This document shows positions 34,101-45,230 of a stretch of 64,000 nucleotides of DNA, piece by piece. Below the pieces are notes generated by a model. It saw only the letters and a program-made list of their open reading frames with translations, did not search any database and had not been told where the DNA came from. This stretch comes from Pseudeuparius sepicola (lineage: Eukaryota; Arthropoda; Insecta; Coleoptera; Anthribidae): positions 10,012,501 to 10,076,500 of the forward strand of contig OY987301.1 in NCBI GenBank assembly GCA_963920635.1, written 5' to 3'. Made by a program: the position numbers and the translations under genes. Position 1 is the first letter of the stretch, and each line of letters opens with the position of its first letter.

Positions 34101-35164
34101 TTACTATTAAGATTCATAATCAAAAATAAAAAAAAAGTGTGAAACAGGCCCATTTATTTTTCATTTTGACTCTTCAAAAGAATGACCCCGAAAAGATTAT
34201 AATTAGAATCCTTTTGGCCTTGATTGTGCTACCTATCTGTGTTAATAGCAGTCTGTATATTAATGTTCCTGATAGTGTTTCCGACAGCCCTTAGTTAAGA
34301 AGGTCTCAGAAGTGGCTTGCAGGTAACATCTATTTAACCACTATATCTTAGAGGACGTAAATCGATGGGTCAGTTTACTGTTTGATGTCCTAGATAGCAA
34401 ATAAAATTGACAAATAAATTGAACTATAAATTTCACATGTTATATGTAGAAAGGTCGTGTTTTTATAGTGTTTAAAATAAATAAGTATGTTTTCTAGATT
34501 ATAGTGACACAAAAGTGATAAGGATTTTAAATTCTGAATTGGCTGATACAATGGGAAACCTTTTGAGTCGTTGTTGTGGGGCATCTTTAAATCCGAATCA
34601 AATATTTCCAGCAATTGACGATATGGTTACTTTTGAAGAAGTTGCGTCATTGGATGTAACAAAAAAGCTTTTAGAAAACTTGGAGCATCTTCCAGGTAAG
34701 ATAAATCAAAACACTCCGAAGGCAGAGCGACACACTATTTTTGTGAGGGTGCATTTTTGTTTGGATTTCCAGATACTTGCGAAGCCCATTTTCGAGATTT
34801 TAATTTCTATAAAGTTGCTGATGCGGTAGTTGCCACTTTGCACTCCGCGAATTTATTTTTCGAAACTCTCAAGCCATGGGAATTGAAGAAGAATCCGGAT
34901 AAACTAAACAAGCTAAACTGTGTGCTGCATTTGGCAATGGAAACCCTGAGAATTACTGGTATATTGATGCAACCTATGATTCCGAATCTTTGTAAGAGTT
35001 TGTTGGATAAGATATGCGTTCCTGAAGAAGACAGGTATTTTGAAAATGCCAAGTTTTCTTCGAGAAATGGTGATTTCAAAACAAGGAAACTTAGTGAGGA
35101 TAAAACTGTGTTATTTAAGAGGATAATTTTGGAAGAAAAAAGGAAAAGTGTGAAAAAATCATAA
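31198..35164 (+). CDS. MARS2: Mitochondrial methionyl-tRNA synthetase (seven exons)
   Basis: Exons 31198-31333, 31546-31823, 31879-32113, 33197-33455, 33506-33717, 34498-34695, 34773-35164; all introns are GT-AG and phases join cleanly to 569 residues (family about 590). It charges mitochondrial tRNA-Met with methionine for organelle translation. The class I HIGH box is present ([11 protein letters not shown], exons 1/2), then [10 protein letters not shown], and the KMSKS loop is intact ([11 protein letters not shown], exon 5). The C-terminal exons are the helical anticodon-binding domain. The N-terminus is basic and Ser/Arg/Leu-rich, fitting a mitochondrial presequence. An in-frame ATG exists at 31156, but 31198 gives the more typical presequence; 31246 is a third option. 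A duplicate of exon 7 lies near 18.3 kb. AATAAA follows the stop by 20 bases. Confidence 0.95.
32324..33170 (+). other. MARS2 intron 3 with lone CAGGGTGT terminus
   Basis: Intron sequence with no exon evidence. At 32332 a TATACAGGGTGTTCCACTTAAGG end resembles the foldback ends elsewhere, but no mirror end was found before exon 4, so it is probably a truncated copy. Confidence 0.5.
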
Positions 35165-35184
35165 TAGGAAATAGATACATTTTT

Positions 35185-35190
35185 AATAAA
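35185..35190 (+). terminator. Putative poly(A) signal of MARS2
   Basis: AATAAA lies 20 bases after the MARS2 stop codon and implies a very short 3' UTR. Confidence 0.55.
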
Positions 35191-35545
35191 TTGTTATTTT
35201 TATTCCTACAAGAAAAAAATACTTCCCAAATTTCAAGGCAAATTAGATACCTAAGCCAGGCTTTTTTACATTAGGACCTAAAGCCATTCTCATCCAAGTT
35301 TTAAATATATTTTCAAACAAATTTAGGGGTGATTTCCAAACTTCGTTCAGTAGAGAAAAAAGCATACCTACCTACCTGCTGAATGGTTTTTAAAATGGCA
35401 GATTCATTGCAGATTTACATAAATAAAAAAATTATATTTATCATAAAGTTGACCTATTTTAGTCTAGCTTTATATTGGCCACAAATATAATTATTACAGG
35501 AAGTCGTGAAGAGCGCTATAGAATCCTAGTCATAATATTATTGAC

Positions 35546-36571
35546 CAGGGCCGTAGCTAGAGGTTTTCCATGGGGGGGGGGGGTTTGGTTTAAGGTTAAC
35601 TTTTTGAGCATTATCCTCAAACATACAGGGTGAGTTTTTTTCGATGACCATTATGGGGATCTCGGAAACTAGCAGAGCTAGAACAAAGGTTAAATGGAGA
35701 AAGAATTGCGGTTTTGCGACAAATTCATTTTTAAAAACATGCAATATTTGCATAAATAATAATGGTGGATTGTTTGAACACCTTTTTTATTTTAAAAGGC
35801 GACCTTTTAAAATAATATCTAATAATTTGAATTTGAGTTTTTTAATTTTTGTTTTATTTTGTTACATTTTGTTATCAGCTAAAAATAAAATATTTGAAAG
35901 TTTGAAGAATGTCTTATTATTTTTAAAAAAATCAGAAAATTAGCCAGCTCTTTTATTTTTTATAATAACTATGCCAAGTATTACATCTTTGGAAAGCTCA
36001 AAAAATTGCCGCTTTGATAAGGCGACACCCAACTATGATTTACGTTTAAAAAACACAAGTTTATGTCATATATCTCAAAAATCATAAACAACATAAAAAA
36101 TTGGATCAGATTATCTTATTAAGCCCAAAATTAGCTACAATTTTTGTCTCTACAGTTTTTTTTGTATAATCAGAAATAACGGAGCTACAGAGATCTGATG
36201 AAATAGCAAAAAATCACTCTTTTCAAAATATCTAGTGAGCCCATGAACTTTTTTAAAAATCCAAAAGGGTCATTACATTGAGCATTCAAAATCGCAATTC
36301 TTTCCCCATTTAACCTTTGTTCTAGCTTTGCTAGTTTCCGAGATCCTCTTAGTGGTAATCGAAAAAAACTCACCCTGTATATTGCCAAACGCAAACGCTT
36401 GACCTTTATTGGCATGTTACATGTTATTACAATCATCCAAGCAGTACAATCGGCCAGCACGATTATTTATTTTTCCATTTTGGCGGGCGCCGGGCGCGTT
36501 AATTAATTTTATATATTACACCATCATGGGGGATTTGAACCCCCTAAACCCCCCCCTTATATACGGCCCTG
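35546..36571. mobile_element. hAT-type non-autonomous element carrying a nested insertion
   Basis: Begins CAGGGCCGTAGCTAG and ends TATACGGCCCTG (imperfect inverted ends), flanked by an exact 8-bp duplication TTATTGAC at 35538-35545 and 36572-36579. An 8-bp duplication is the hallmark of hAT elements. Next to each end is a poly-G/poly-C run, as in the hAT copy at 37048. The middle is taken up by a separate foldback element (35624-36379), leaving about 270 bp of hAT sequence. No transposase remains. Confidence 0.85.
35624..36379. repeat. Foldback element with TACAGGGTGAG ends nested in the hAT copy
   Basis: TACAGGGTGAGTTTTTTTCG at the left is mirrored exactly at the right (36360-36379). The arms share GGATCTCGGAAACTAGC and AACAAAGGTTAAATGG with their mirrors near 36290-36345. 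It is inserted inside the hAT copy, so it is the younger of the two. Confidence 0.8.
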
Positions 36572-37047
36572 TTATTGACAAAACGAAATCACAGGATTTT
36601 GAGGTTTGGCGTTGATATATGGCATAAATTTGCTTTCTAGTAAGTAATCATTGGTTTCCCATTTGCAAATGGAGAACGCAAGAGAATTAGGGATCCATAA
36701 TTTTGTATCATTTGTGCACTATCGCGTATTTTCTCACTAAATTACTAGTTGGTGGTATAATAATTTATTTCTTAATTTTAGATAGTGTCAGTGCTAGTAA
36801 GTTTTTTTTTAAGCAAAAGTTATTTACAACTACCAGTTAACAAGATACCATTAAAACCGCTTTTTATAGGTGTAGGTATATTTTCGTGTGAATAATTTTA
36901 TTATTTTAGGAATCACTGTCCCAGAGATGTGTTTCAAAAAGTTTGCACCACATGCTTGGCTGTTTCGACATTTCTTTGGCCACATTTGAAGGTATCTTTG
37001 CACTCTCTTTTGACGCATTTATTCATTATTGAATAGGTACACGGTAC

Positions 37048-37935
37048 CACGGGCGTAGCCAGGATTTAGTTTTGGGGGGGGGGTTAGTTTGAGAAGTAAA
37101 TAAAACAATAAAAATATACTTATATGAAATTTAATATCTATATATCCATCCGAAAAACTACGACATATATTTATAAAGTTCTTAACTTTAAATGAAATGG
37201 ATAAATTAATTTCGTTCCTCTGCGCTAAATCTAAAACCACAGAAAATAGTATATTTTCTGTGTCTAAAACCATTAAAGAAGAAATCTTCGGCTTTTTCTT
37301 TTAAATATATCTACTACTTCATCTGCATGAATTTCTGTTCCATAGTGAATGTTCATTAGAGCCAAACCATTAAGTCTGTTTTCACTTGTAGTGTTTCGTA
37401 AATAGTTTTTCAGTCTCCTTAGGCTCGAGAAAGACCTCTCTGGGGTAGCAGTGGATACAGGAATGGTAGCCAAGATTTGTAGTAATGTGTAAATATTAGG
37501 ATAAAGGTTTTTATCGCACATATCTAGGCATTCCAAACTAGATTTCGGGGTAGGCAGTCTTCTTATCAGCATGCAAGGTAGCTGAAGCTTTGATAGCTAA
37601 ATCCAAATTTTTTTCTTTATTAGAAACCCCTTGACCTTGACTACACCATTTTTTCCAGTAGTCCATACCTTTAGGTTTACCACCCTCCCTTTTTTTCCCC
37701 TCCATTTTTCGACAGTAATAATGATTCACGTCTCTATCCTTAACAAGGATATATAATATTAGGTAATATTATCTATCCTTACCACCCTTCCTTTTTTTTC
37801 CCTCCATTTTTCGACAGTAATAATGATTCACGTCTCTATCCTTAACAAGGATAGATAATATTAGGTAATATTTTGCTTATTTCGGGGGGGGGGGGGGTTT
37901 GAACCCCCGAAACCCCCCCCTTGGCTACGCCCGTG
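37048..37935. mobile_element. Internally deleted hAT transposon with 8-bp target duplication
   Basis: Ends are CACGGGCGTAGCCAGG (left) and the inverse of CACGGGCGTAGCCAAG (right), followed inward by G/C homopolymer runs. The flanks are an exact 8-bp duplication CACGGTAC at 37040-37047 and 37936-37943. It encodes only the C-terminal part of a transposase on the minus strand. Inside, a segment of about 100 bp (CCTCCATTTTTCGACAG through AATATTAGGTAATAT) is tandemly duplicated at about 37690-37870. Confidence 0.9.
37273..37729 (-). pseudogene. hAT transposase C-terminal fragment (dimerisation domain)
   Basis: The frame at 37273-37572 reads ILATIPVSTATPERSFSSLR, then RLKNYLRNTTSENRLNGLAL and MNIH. 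This is the hAT C-terminal dimerisation motif of the ZMYM1/TTF-type transposases (family pattern PVST...ERSFS.L...K...R..M...R.N.L..L). A second overlapping frame (37538-37729) carries more of the same protein after a frameshift. The DDE catalytic part is missing, so it is inactive. It lies within the element 37048-37935. Confidence 0.85.
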
Positions 37936-38297
37936 CACGGTACACCTATTTGTTATTTCTCTGAGGGTACACCTCATTTAAAAAGTGCATCTTTAAGATC
38001 CAAACTATATCTATGACAATGATTCAAAAATGGAAAATACTTGGCTACACTTTTCATTTTCTAAAACTGTCAAAATTATTCAATTTGCATGTTTAATACC
38101 TACATAGTTGGATATAATTGAAAATATTAAAATCATCTTAAAATCTTTTCCACTGAACAGGTTAAGATGGCTCATGTGATAGGAAAAGATAACGCAACAT
38201 AGGTCTTAAAGATTTTAGATCCATTTTATAAGTTATAAAGTATTTTTGGTCTGCAGTTTTATCCGAGTAGGTAACCGACACCTTATTTTTCTTGCCT

Positions 38298-38783
38298 TTA
38301 TTTGACAACATCTAAACATTGAGAACACCGCACAACCACCTGACTCCCATTAGTAGTCAACCTCAAATCGCACTTTCTACACTGCCTGTCCGGACTCCGC
38401 TGCGTGTTGCTAGTATACAAAACTGCGTCGTCTGGAATCGGTTGACTGAACTCCGGACACGGATCTTTGTAATCGGCATCCCCATTATCCCCCTCCCCGA
38501 GAAGGCATTTCTGCAACCTGTCGTCCAATTGGGTCGGCTTGGCCGTGGTGCAGTTATAATCGTCTGGCGCGTCCGATGCGACCTCTTCAGATTGGACTGA
38601 CGGAGGGGGCGGTGGGCCAGTGGGCTCTGACGCGATTCTGGGGCAGCTAGCTACCTGCGGGTCTTGCTGGGATTGCTGAGGTTGCCCGGTTTGCTGGCAT
38701 ACTTTTCGTCGTCTACATCTGGCGCTCGCTTCAGTTAACATGCAAAAAAGGAGGGCCCACAAAAGAAGTAATTTCATCCGCAT
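38298..38783 (-). CDS. Small secreted cysteine-containing protein, unknown family
   Basis: A single-exon frame of 161 residues. It begins with a clear signal peptide (MRMKLLLLWALLFCMLTEAS) that should cleave after the small residues, leaving a mature chain starting RCRRRKVC. The middle is Pro/Gln/Ser-rich with low complexity (TGPPPPPS), and the end has paired cysteines (CRKCDLRL, then VVRCSQC). Eight cysteines lie in the mature part, and possible N-glycosylation sites are NCT and NGS. I do not recognise the family. The stop codon overlaps an AATAAA hexamer, so the 3' UTR would be very short. Its first 34 codons and upstream region are repeated in tandem (see 38682-40269). An alternative Met is two codons in. 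Uncertain whether a 5' exon exists: TTTCCAG precedes the ATG directly. Confidence 0.65.
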   Translation of the reverse strand: MRMKLLLLWALLFCMLTEASARCRRRKVCQQTGQPQQSQQDPQVASCPRIASEPTGPPPPPSVQSEEVASDAPDDYNCTTAKPTQLDDRLQKCLLGEGDNGDADYKDPCPEFSQPIPDDAVLYTSNTQRSPDRQCRKCDLRLTTNGSQVVVRCSQCLDVVK

Positions 38784-40269
38784 ACTGGAAATTTTGAAAA
38801 TACCATGTCAAAGAGACGTACCGACATAACCTAGTAAAATAATGCCAAAATCAGTTCGCAGTTTTCAGATTTTTATTTACTACTTTGGCCAATATATTAC
38901 TAGAGGGAGCCACTATGTATCAAAAGGTCTGTCCTGAGACCTGAGTCTTGCCCGGTTTGCTGGCATACTTTTCGTCGTCTACATCTGGCGCTCGCTTCAG
39001 TTAACATGCAAAAAAGGAGGGCCCACAAAAGAAGTAATTTCATCCGCATACTGGAAATTTTGAAAATACCATGTCAAAGAGACGTACCGACATAACCTAG
39101 TAAAATAATGCCAAAATCAGTTCGCAGTTTTCAGATTTTTATTTACTACTTTGGCCAATATATTACTAGAGGGAGCCACTATGTATCAAAAGGTCTGTCC
39201 TGAGACCTGAGTCTTGCCCGGTTTGCTGGCATACTTTTCGTCGTCTACATCTGGCGCTCGCTTCAGTTAACATGCAAAAAAGGAGGGCCCACAAAAGAAG
39301 TAATTTCATCCGCATACTGGAAATTTTGAAAATACCATGTCAAAGAGACGTACCGACATAACCTAGTAAAATAATGCCAAAATCAGTTCGCAGTTTTCAG
39401 ATTTTTATTTACTACTTTGGCCAATATATTACTAGAGGGAGCCACTATGTATCAAAAGGTCTGTCCTGAGACCTGAGTCTTGCCCGGTTTGCTGGCATAC
39501 TTTTCGTCGTCTACATCTGGCGCTCGCTTCAGTTAACATGCAAAAAAGGAGGGCCCACAAAAGAAGTAATTTCATCCGCATACTGGAAATTTTGAAAATA
39601 CCATGTCAAAGAGACGTACCGACATAACCTAGTAAAATAATGCCAAAATCAGTTCGCAGTTTTCAGATTTTTATTTACTACTTTGGCCAATATATTACTA
39701 GAGGGAGCCACTATGTATCAAAAGGTCTGTCCTGAGACCTGAGTCTTGCCCGGTTTGCTGGCATACTTTTCGTCGTCTACATCTGGCGCTCGCTTCAGTT
39801 AACATGCAAAAAAGGAGGGCCCACAAAAGAAGTAATTTCATCCGCATACTGGAAATTTTGAAAATACCATGTCAAAGAGACGTTCCGACATAACCTAGTA
39901 AAATAATGCCAAAATCAGTTCGCAGTTTTCAGATTTTTATTTACTACTTTGGCCAATATATTACTAGAGGGAGCCACTATGTATCAAAAGGTCTGTCCTG
40001 AGACCTGAGTCTTGCCCGGTTTGCTGGCATACTTTTCGTCGTCTACATCTGGCGCTCGCTTCAGTTAACATGCAAAAAAGGAGGGCCCACAAAAGAAGTA
40101 ATTTCATCCGCATACTGGAAATTTTGAAAATACCATGTCAAAGAGACGTACCGACATAACCTAGTAAAATAATGCCAAAATCAGTTCGCAGTTTTCAGAT
40201 TTTTATTTACTACTTTGGCCAATATATTACTAGAGGGAGCCACTATGTATCAAAAGGTCTGTCCTGAGA
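38682..40269 (-). repeat. Six-copy tandem array (266-bp period) of promoter plus signal-peptide region
   Basis: Units start at 38682, 38948, 39214, 39480, 39746 and 40012 (plus-strand coordinates); the period is exactly 266 at each step. Each holds 258 bp of gene-derived sequence plus an 8-base joint CCTGAGTC; the last copy ends at 40269 without the joint. Each contains the first 34 codons of the gene at 38298-38783, its start codon and about 150 bp upstream. Copies are nearly identical; the one difference I see is GACGTTCCG in place of GACGTACCG in copy five (near 39880). The array lies on the 5' side of the complete gene, so the gene now has six successive putative promoters. Confidence 0.95.
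38900..40113 (-). pseudogene. Five truncated 49-codon copies of the secreted protein's start
   Basis: In each extra repeat unit the reading frame starts at the same ATG, keeps the full signal peptide and the RCRRRKVCQQTGQ start of the mature chain, crosses the joint and reads a short new tail (DSGLRTDLL...) to a TAG. Positions on the minus strand: 38900-39049, 39166-39315, 39432-39581, 39698-39847 and 39964-40113. All five seem intact and identical. They may be by-products of the duplication or may make a secreted peptide of about 28 residues; sequence alone cannot say. Confidence 0.6.
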
Positions 40270-41669
40270 TAAAATTTAGTATGATGATGCAAAGAATACA
40301 AAAGTCTGTAATAATAGTGTTGCGACCTGGACTATAGGCGTAGAATTCGGTTTAATTCCCCTTATTATTTGTCGGCAAAAATTGTTAATGCTTAAAAAAA
40401 TTGAAAACCAAATAGGTATCTCGAACACTAATATGAACTTATCATGATATAATATCTTTTCATTGTGTCATGTGAACTTATGGAGTTTTGACAAGAGTCC
40501 CGTAAATGTTTACGACGAACAATTTTTTTTTGAGGTATATTAATTTTTTTACGTATTGTAGGTTTTTTTGGAAAACAGACTGCATAACAAGCAAAATGAA
40601 CACCATTCAAGAGATCACAGTAATTTATTTTTTTTGCATCTATTTACAGTCACTATTCTGTACATACAGTGAGGGTATAAAACACTTATTTGTACAATAG
40701 GTAAATAAAAGAGAAATTCGAAACAATTAGAGCTTATAGGGTTTTCGTTTATTTACAATAATATAAATTACGACATAAAACATTTTGTCTTTTATGTTAC
40801 AAGATATGTTATAGACTAGATGATATAGATCGACTTTTTTTCAACATTTCCTTATATTTAATAATTTTAATTTTATATTTAAAGATGCTTCATGAACCCT
40901 GTATCTTAAGTCTATTGGAAATACTGAATTAGAAATTATATAATAGACCCAAAAAAAGTTGAAAAAGTAGAGGTAAAGTACAGGAAAAAGTTTTTAGTTA
41001 ACAAATTGAAAGTTTTAATTATTGAAATTCAACATTATACCGTGATTAAATACTATAATCACTGATTATACTCCAATAGTCACGCCGTGGTTTATATTAG
41101 TATTTACTAAGTACCCAAGTAGCATATTTCCTGGTTTTATTTTCCACCCACGAGTACCTAGCAGACGATATGAAATTCACTTGTTAAAAACGGAAGCAAA
41201 AATACTAAAGACGCGTTAAAAACGTTTTGACGGTAAATCTTATGATATTTCTTCATTTTGTATATCGGATGTTTAGGGAACTCGGACTGAATACCGAAAG
41301 CGGCTCATATGCCATGGCACGCATTTAGGAAGGAAGTGTAATATGGCCTCTTACCCAAATTGAGTTTGTCCAGAGGGGAACGCAAATACGGGCGAATTTC
41401 GTTTGAAGAATATCGGATCGCAAGAGGCGAGGTCTGCAGGCCTTTCTGTTTATCTTTTTTTCGCGCCGTTTATTGTAGAATTTTCCCTGGAGTGCTGAGA
41501 TTGCAAAGGGATGATATTGCTACTTGGGGGCGATTTAAGAAACGGCGCTCTGTAAAAAAGGAAGTAAATTATTTGATAATTTTTTTATTGGTGTCTGCAA
41601 TTTACCTCGCAAGAAACTTATCTAAAAATCAAAATATTCTTATTATGTCTAATCCACACAAAGCAACTA
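40270..41669. other. Gene-free stretch
   Basis: No exon or element recognised. The + frame 41360-41842 starts in unique sequence and runs into the left arm of the next foldback element, so it is not accepted as a gene. Confidence 0.45.
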
Positions 41670-43026
41670 TACAGGGTGTCTCACCACGAACTGCATCGAT
41701 CGATATCTCAAAAAGTAAACATAGATTATTTTTGAAAATTTGGCAGCTGACCAATGTCGATGAGTACTATTCATCTAAAATATTTTCAAAATGGTGGCAT
41801 TTCCGGTTATACCGGAAGTCGATGACAACTTCGGTATTTTAAATGGAACACCCTATATTTTATTGCATTTTTGGATTCTACGGAAAATTCTAGGTACATT
41901 TTATTTATCATGTCCTATACCTAAATTCAACCGGTTTTGAGATATTTGCCATTTTAGAGAAAAAATTATGGAGACCCGTACTTAATTGACAGTTTCTTCA
42001 TAACAACTACCTATTTCGTAACGCGCTCTTGGCATTTTGTAGTCAAAGACTTGGTGCAGAGAAATACCATAAAGAAAGTTTCCGATTTTGTACAGGGTGC
42101 TCACAAAACATTATTCAAATATTAATTCAAAAAATGCCAAAAACTCAAAATTTTCAAACAGAAACCCTCATTTTTTTTGTTGTAACCGTATTCAGCACAA
42201 AAAATTAGGGCAAGTTTGTGTTTGGTTCCCTATACCTAAATGTTATCATTTTTGATTTATTTACAAAAAACTAATTTTCCACTTTTTTTAAGTTTGATAA
42301 ATCTAGTTGGCCACGGCTGATTATACGATTGTCTGAGAATGAAGAAAATGTCATTTAGTTTAAAATTATTGTAAACAATGCACGGTTAAATTACACAAAA
42401 GACTATTTAAATTTATTTATTACTTAAATTTAAATAATTAATTAAATCGAAAATGATAACATTTAGGTGTAGGGAAGCAAACACAAACTTGCCCTAATTT
42501 TTTGTGCTAAATACGGCTGCTATAAAAAAATGGGAGTTTCCATTTGAGTTTTTGGCATTTTTTGAATTAATATTTGAATAATTTTTTGTGAGCACCCTGT
42601 ACAAGATCGGAATCTTTCTTTATGGTATTTCTCTGCGCCCATCCTTTGACTACAAAATGCCAAGAGCGCGTTACGAAATAAGTAGCCATTATGAAGAAAC
42701 TGTCAATTAAGTACGGGTCTGCATCTGTAATTTTTTCTGTAAAATGGCAAATATCTCAAATACGGTTGAATTTAGGTATAGAACATGACACACGAAATGT
42801 ACCTAGAATTTTCCGTAAAATCCAAAAATGCAATAAAATATAGGGTGTTCTATTTAAAATAACGGAGTTGTCATCGACTTCCGGTATAACCGGAAGTGCC
42901 GCCATTTTGAAAATATTTTAGGTAAATAGTACTCATTGGCATTGGTCAGCTGCCAAATTTTCAAAAAAATTCTATGTTAACTTTTTGAGATATCGATCGA
43001 TGCAGTTCGTGGTGAGACACCCTGTA
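41670..43026. repeat. Long foldback element with TACAGGGTGTCTC ends, 1.36 kb
   Basis: TACAGGGTGTCTCACCACGA at the left and its exact complement at the right; GATCGATATCTCAAAAAGT is also mirrored. The arms remain alignable to the centre (CATTTAGGTATAGGG and its mirror; CTTGCCCTAATTTTTTGTG and its mirror), so nearly the whole element is a palindrome. No coding capacity. Confidence 0.85.
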
Positions 43027-43475
43027 TATAGGTAATAAGTTGACAAAAGCGAGATAAGAGGATTTTAAAGTTGAAGCCCAGCTAAAATATTTTTTACGAC
43101 TTTTTGTTTCAGTTTTCGGATAATAACTATAATAATAGAACGGATTGTAACTTTTTCTGCTTGTGTGGATCCCATTTTAAGACAAAATCACAAATGACTT
43201 TTAAAATTGAGTAAGAGAATATTCATTTTTATATTCCTTTGCTCAGTGATGTAACTTACATACTTCCTATTCCGAGGAATTACATTTTGAAACTGTAACA
43301 AAATGTTTTCTTGTAAAAAATCACAGCTAAGTATGAAATACGATACCTAATGAGATTTTGAAATTTTTTGAACTTAAATTATATAATATGTAATACTTAT
43401 ATGTGTACTTCACATATACACTGTGTTTCCCTTTTCATGAGTAGAATCTCGTATTTCAGGAAAAATATGTATACA

Positions 43476-43790
43476 TCAGGATGATTCTTGGACACTTCAA
43501 CAGGTGATAGAAAACCAAAAAGTAACCGCACCTTCTTGTATAAACTATATCTTTTAATTCCTTACAAAAAAGTTACAGGGTGTTAAAGTTGTAAAAAATA
43601 TGTGGACTTTATTGAATATTTACCAAACTAGTTGAGATATTTAAGTCATATTTGGTACACGTTCTAACAACGTCATCGGTTAGCATAAAACCTGTTAATA
43701 TCAAACATCTTTAACAAGCAGTGGCGGAGAAGTGGGTAATTATAGTAAAATATTGTTTTTAGAAAAAAAAAATGAATCACCTTGTATATA
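43476..43790 (+). repeat. Dispersed repeat related to 27686-27850, copy 2
   Basis: Starts near CATCAGGATGATTC and follows the same order of blocks as copy 1 (CACTTCAACAGGTGATAGAAA, TAAACTATATC, GTTACAGGGTGTTAAAGTTG). It ends near 43790 at AATGAATCACCTTGTATA, an inverse of its start, so this copy may be complete (about 310 bp). Confidence 0.65.
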
Positions 43791-43854
43791 AAAATAAAAT
43801 GTATTCAATTTCTTATGTAAATTTTAATTGTAAACGAAAACGTCCAACGTCCTC

Positions 43855-43963
43855 AGTAGGAATGCTATGAGAGTTCTAAGCCAAACCTGTTGAGACTTGA
43901 TTGGCCTGGTACTCTCATAGGGGGGTTGGCGGTTTGGCTTAGAACTCTCATAGCATTCCTACT
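43855..43963. repeat. Perfect 33-bp hairpin with 43-base loop
   Basis: Arm 43855-43887 (AGTAGGAATGCTATGAGAGT...) is the exact complement of 43931-43963. The loop contains a further ACTCTCATAG copy of part of the right arm. Confidence 0.85.
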
Positions 43964-45230
43964 GTCCTCTTCACATTTTTTATGTGTCATGGTTTCATGG
44001 CAAATTTGATTTTTTGTACTACTACTTTAAATAAAGCAACTTTTTCCAATAAACTTACTTATTTAAGGCTATACATTTGAAGATACAGGGTCTAAAACAT
44101 TTAAAGAATATGAAATTAGTGTTATGCTCTGTATTTTGAAAAGAAAAACCTTGAATGGGTAAGTTTATTGGGAAAAGTTACTGTTTTTAAAGTAAGAAAC
44201 ACATTTTTCTACTTTGAGTCTTACTTATGGACAGAATTTTTAAGTTAATTTTTCAGAAATACAATTAATTAAAAGCTGTCATATTTTGCTATATTCTCTG
44301 CTGTTTTATTTGTTAAAAATTGCTTGATAATATCTCGCAAGGTCAATGGAATATTTTATATTATAATATATTAGTCAAATAGGCACAAGAGGGTCATGAT
44401 GATACTGGAATACGAATCTACAATTAAAATAACATAATTTTTCGCTAATTTTCCACACAGGGCCATATGCCAATGAGCAATATCGATGTTGATTCAGTCA
44501 AAACAATCAATAATCAGTTTTTTCTTGACATACGAGGATGTACTCATGAGAAGTCAATCACAGATGAAAAGCTAAAAACTAATGATTACTAATGATTAGG
44601 TAAGTATATACCTACAAGTAGGTACTTATAAATTTCTTCTTTTATATTTACAATAATAGTAATTCTGTTTGTAAAAAATTAAAATAATTCTTTGGTAATA
44701 CAATGACCAGATTCTTATTTACAGTTTCTTTGTCATAGATATTTACATTCAGTCGCTTTTAGTTACTTCCATACTATTGACTACCGCTATATTAGAAAAA
44801 ATAGTTATTGCTAAAGATGTCAGCACTTATCTATAGACATGACGATCTTATTATTTACAAAACGGTAAGCAGTCAGTCTGACAAAATATTAAACCTAAAC
44901 GCTTAATTATTATTACTGGAAAGGAAACCAGTTATGCACAATGTTAACATATCATAGCTAAATCAAAGTAAATGGGTAAGTACCTACTTCTCATTGAGAT
45001 CTGGGCGTTATTTCTAGATAAATTTGGCAAAATAGGTACCTAGGTATTGTGGAATAAAATCGATTTAGTTTATTATAACATGCGTATTCGTCAGGTTTCT
45101 ACTATAAAATGATATGTTCGATAACTGATTTTTCAATAAGATATCATGAAAAACAGGTCTGAGGTCTGAGAAATTTGACATTTAAAACAATTTCTTGTGA
45201 GCTGAAGTAGATTTCGAAAAACTGAAAATA
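43964..45230. other. Gene-free stretch
   Basis: No exon recognised. Around 44030-44175 an inverted pair (AGCAACTTTTTCCAATAAACTTAC with its complement) marks another small decayed foldback. Confidence 0.45.

Noticed and set aside
38682..40269. CRISPR-like or satellite interpretation of the tandem array
   Set aside because: The period is 266 bp with no spacers and the unit is derived from the adjacent gene; it is a promoter/5'-exon tandem duplication.
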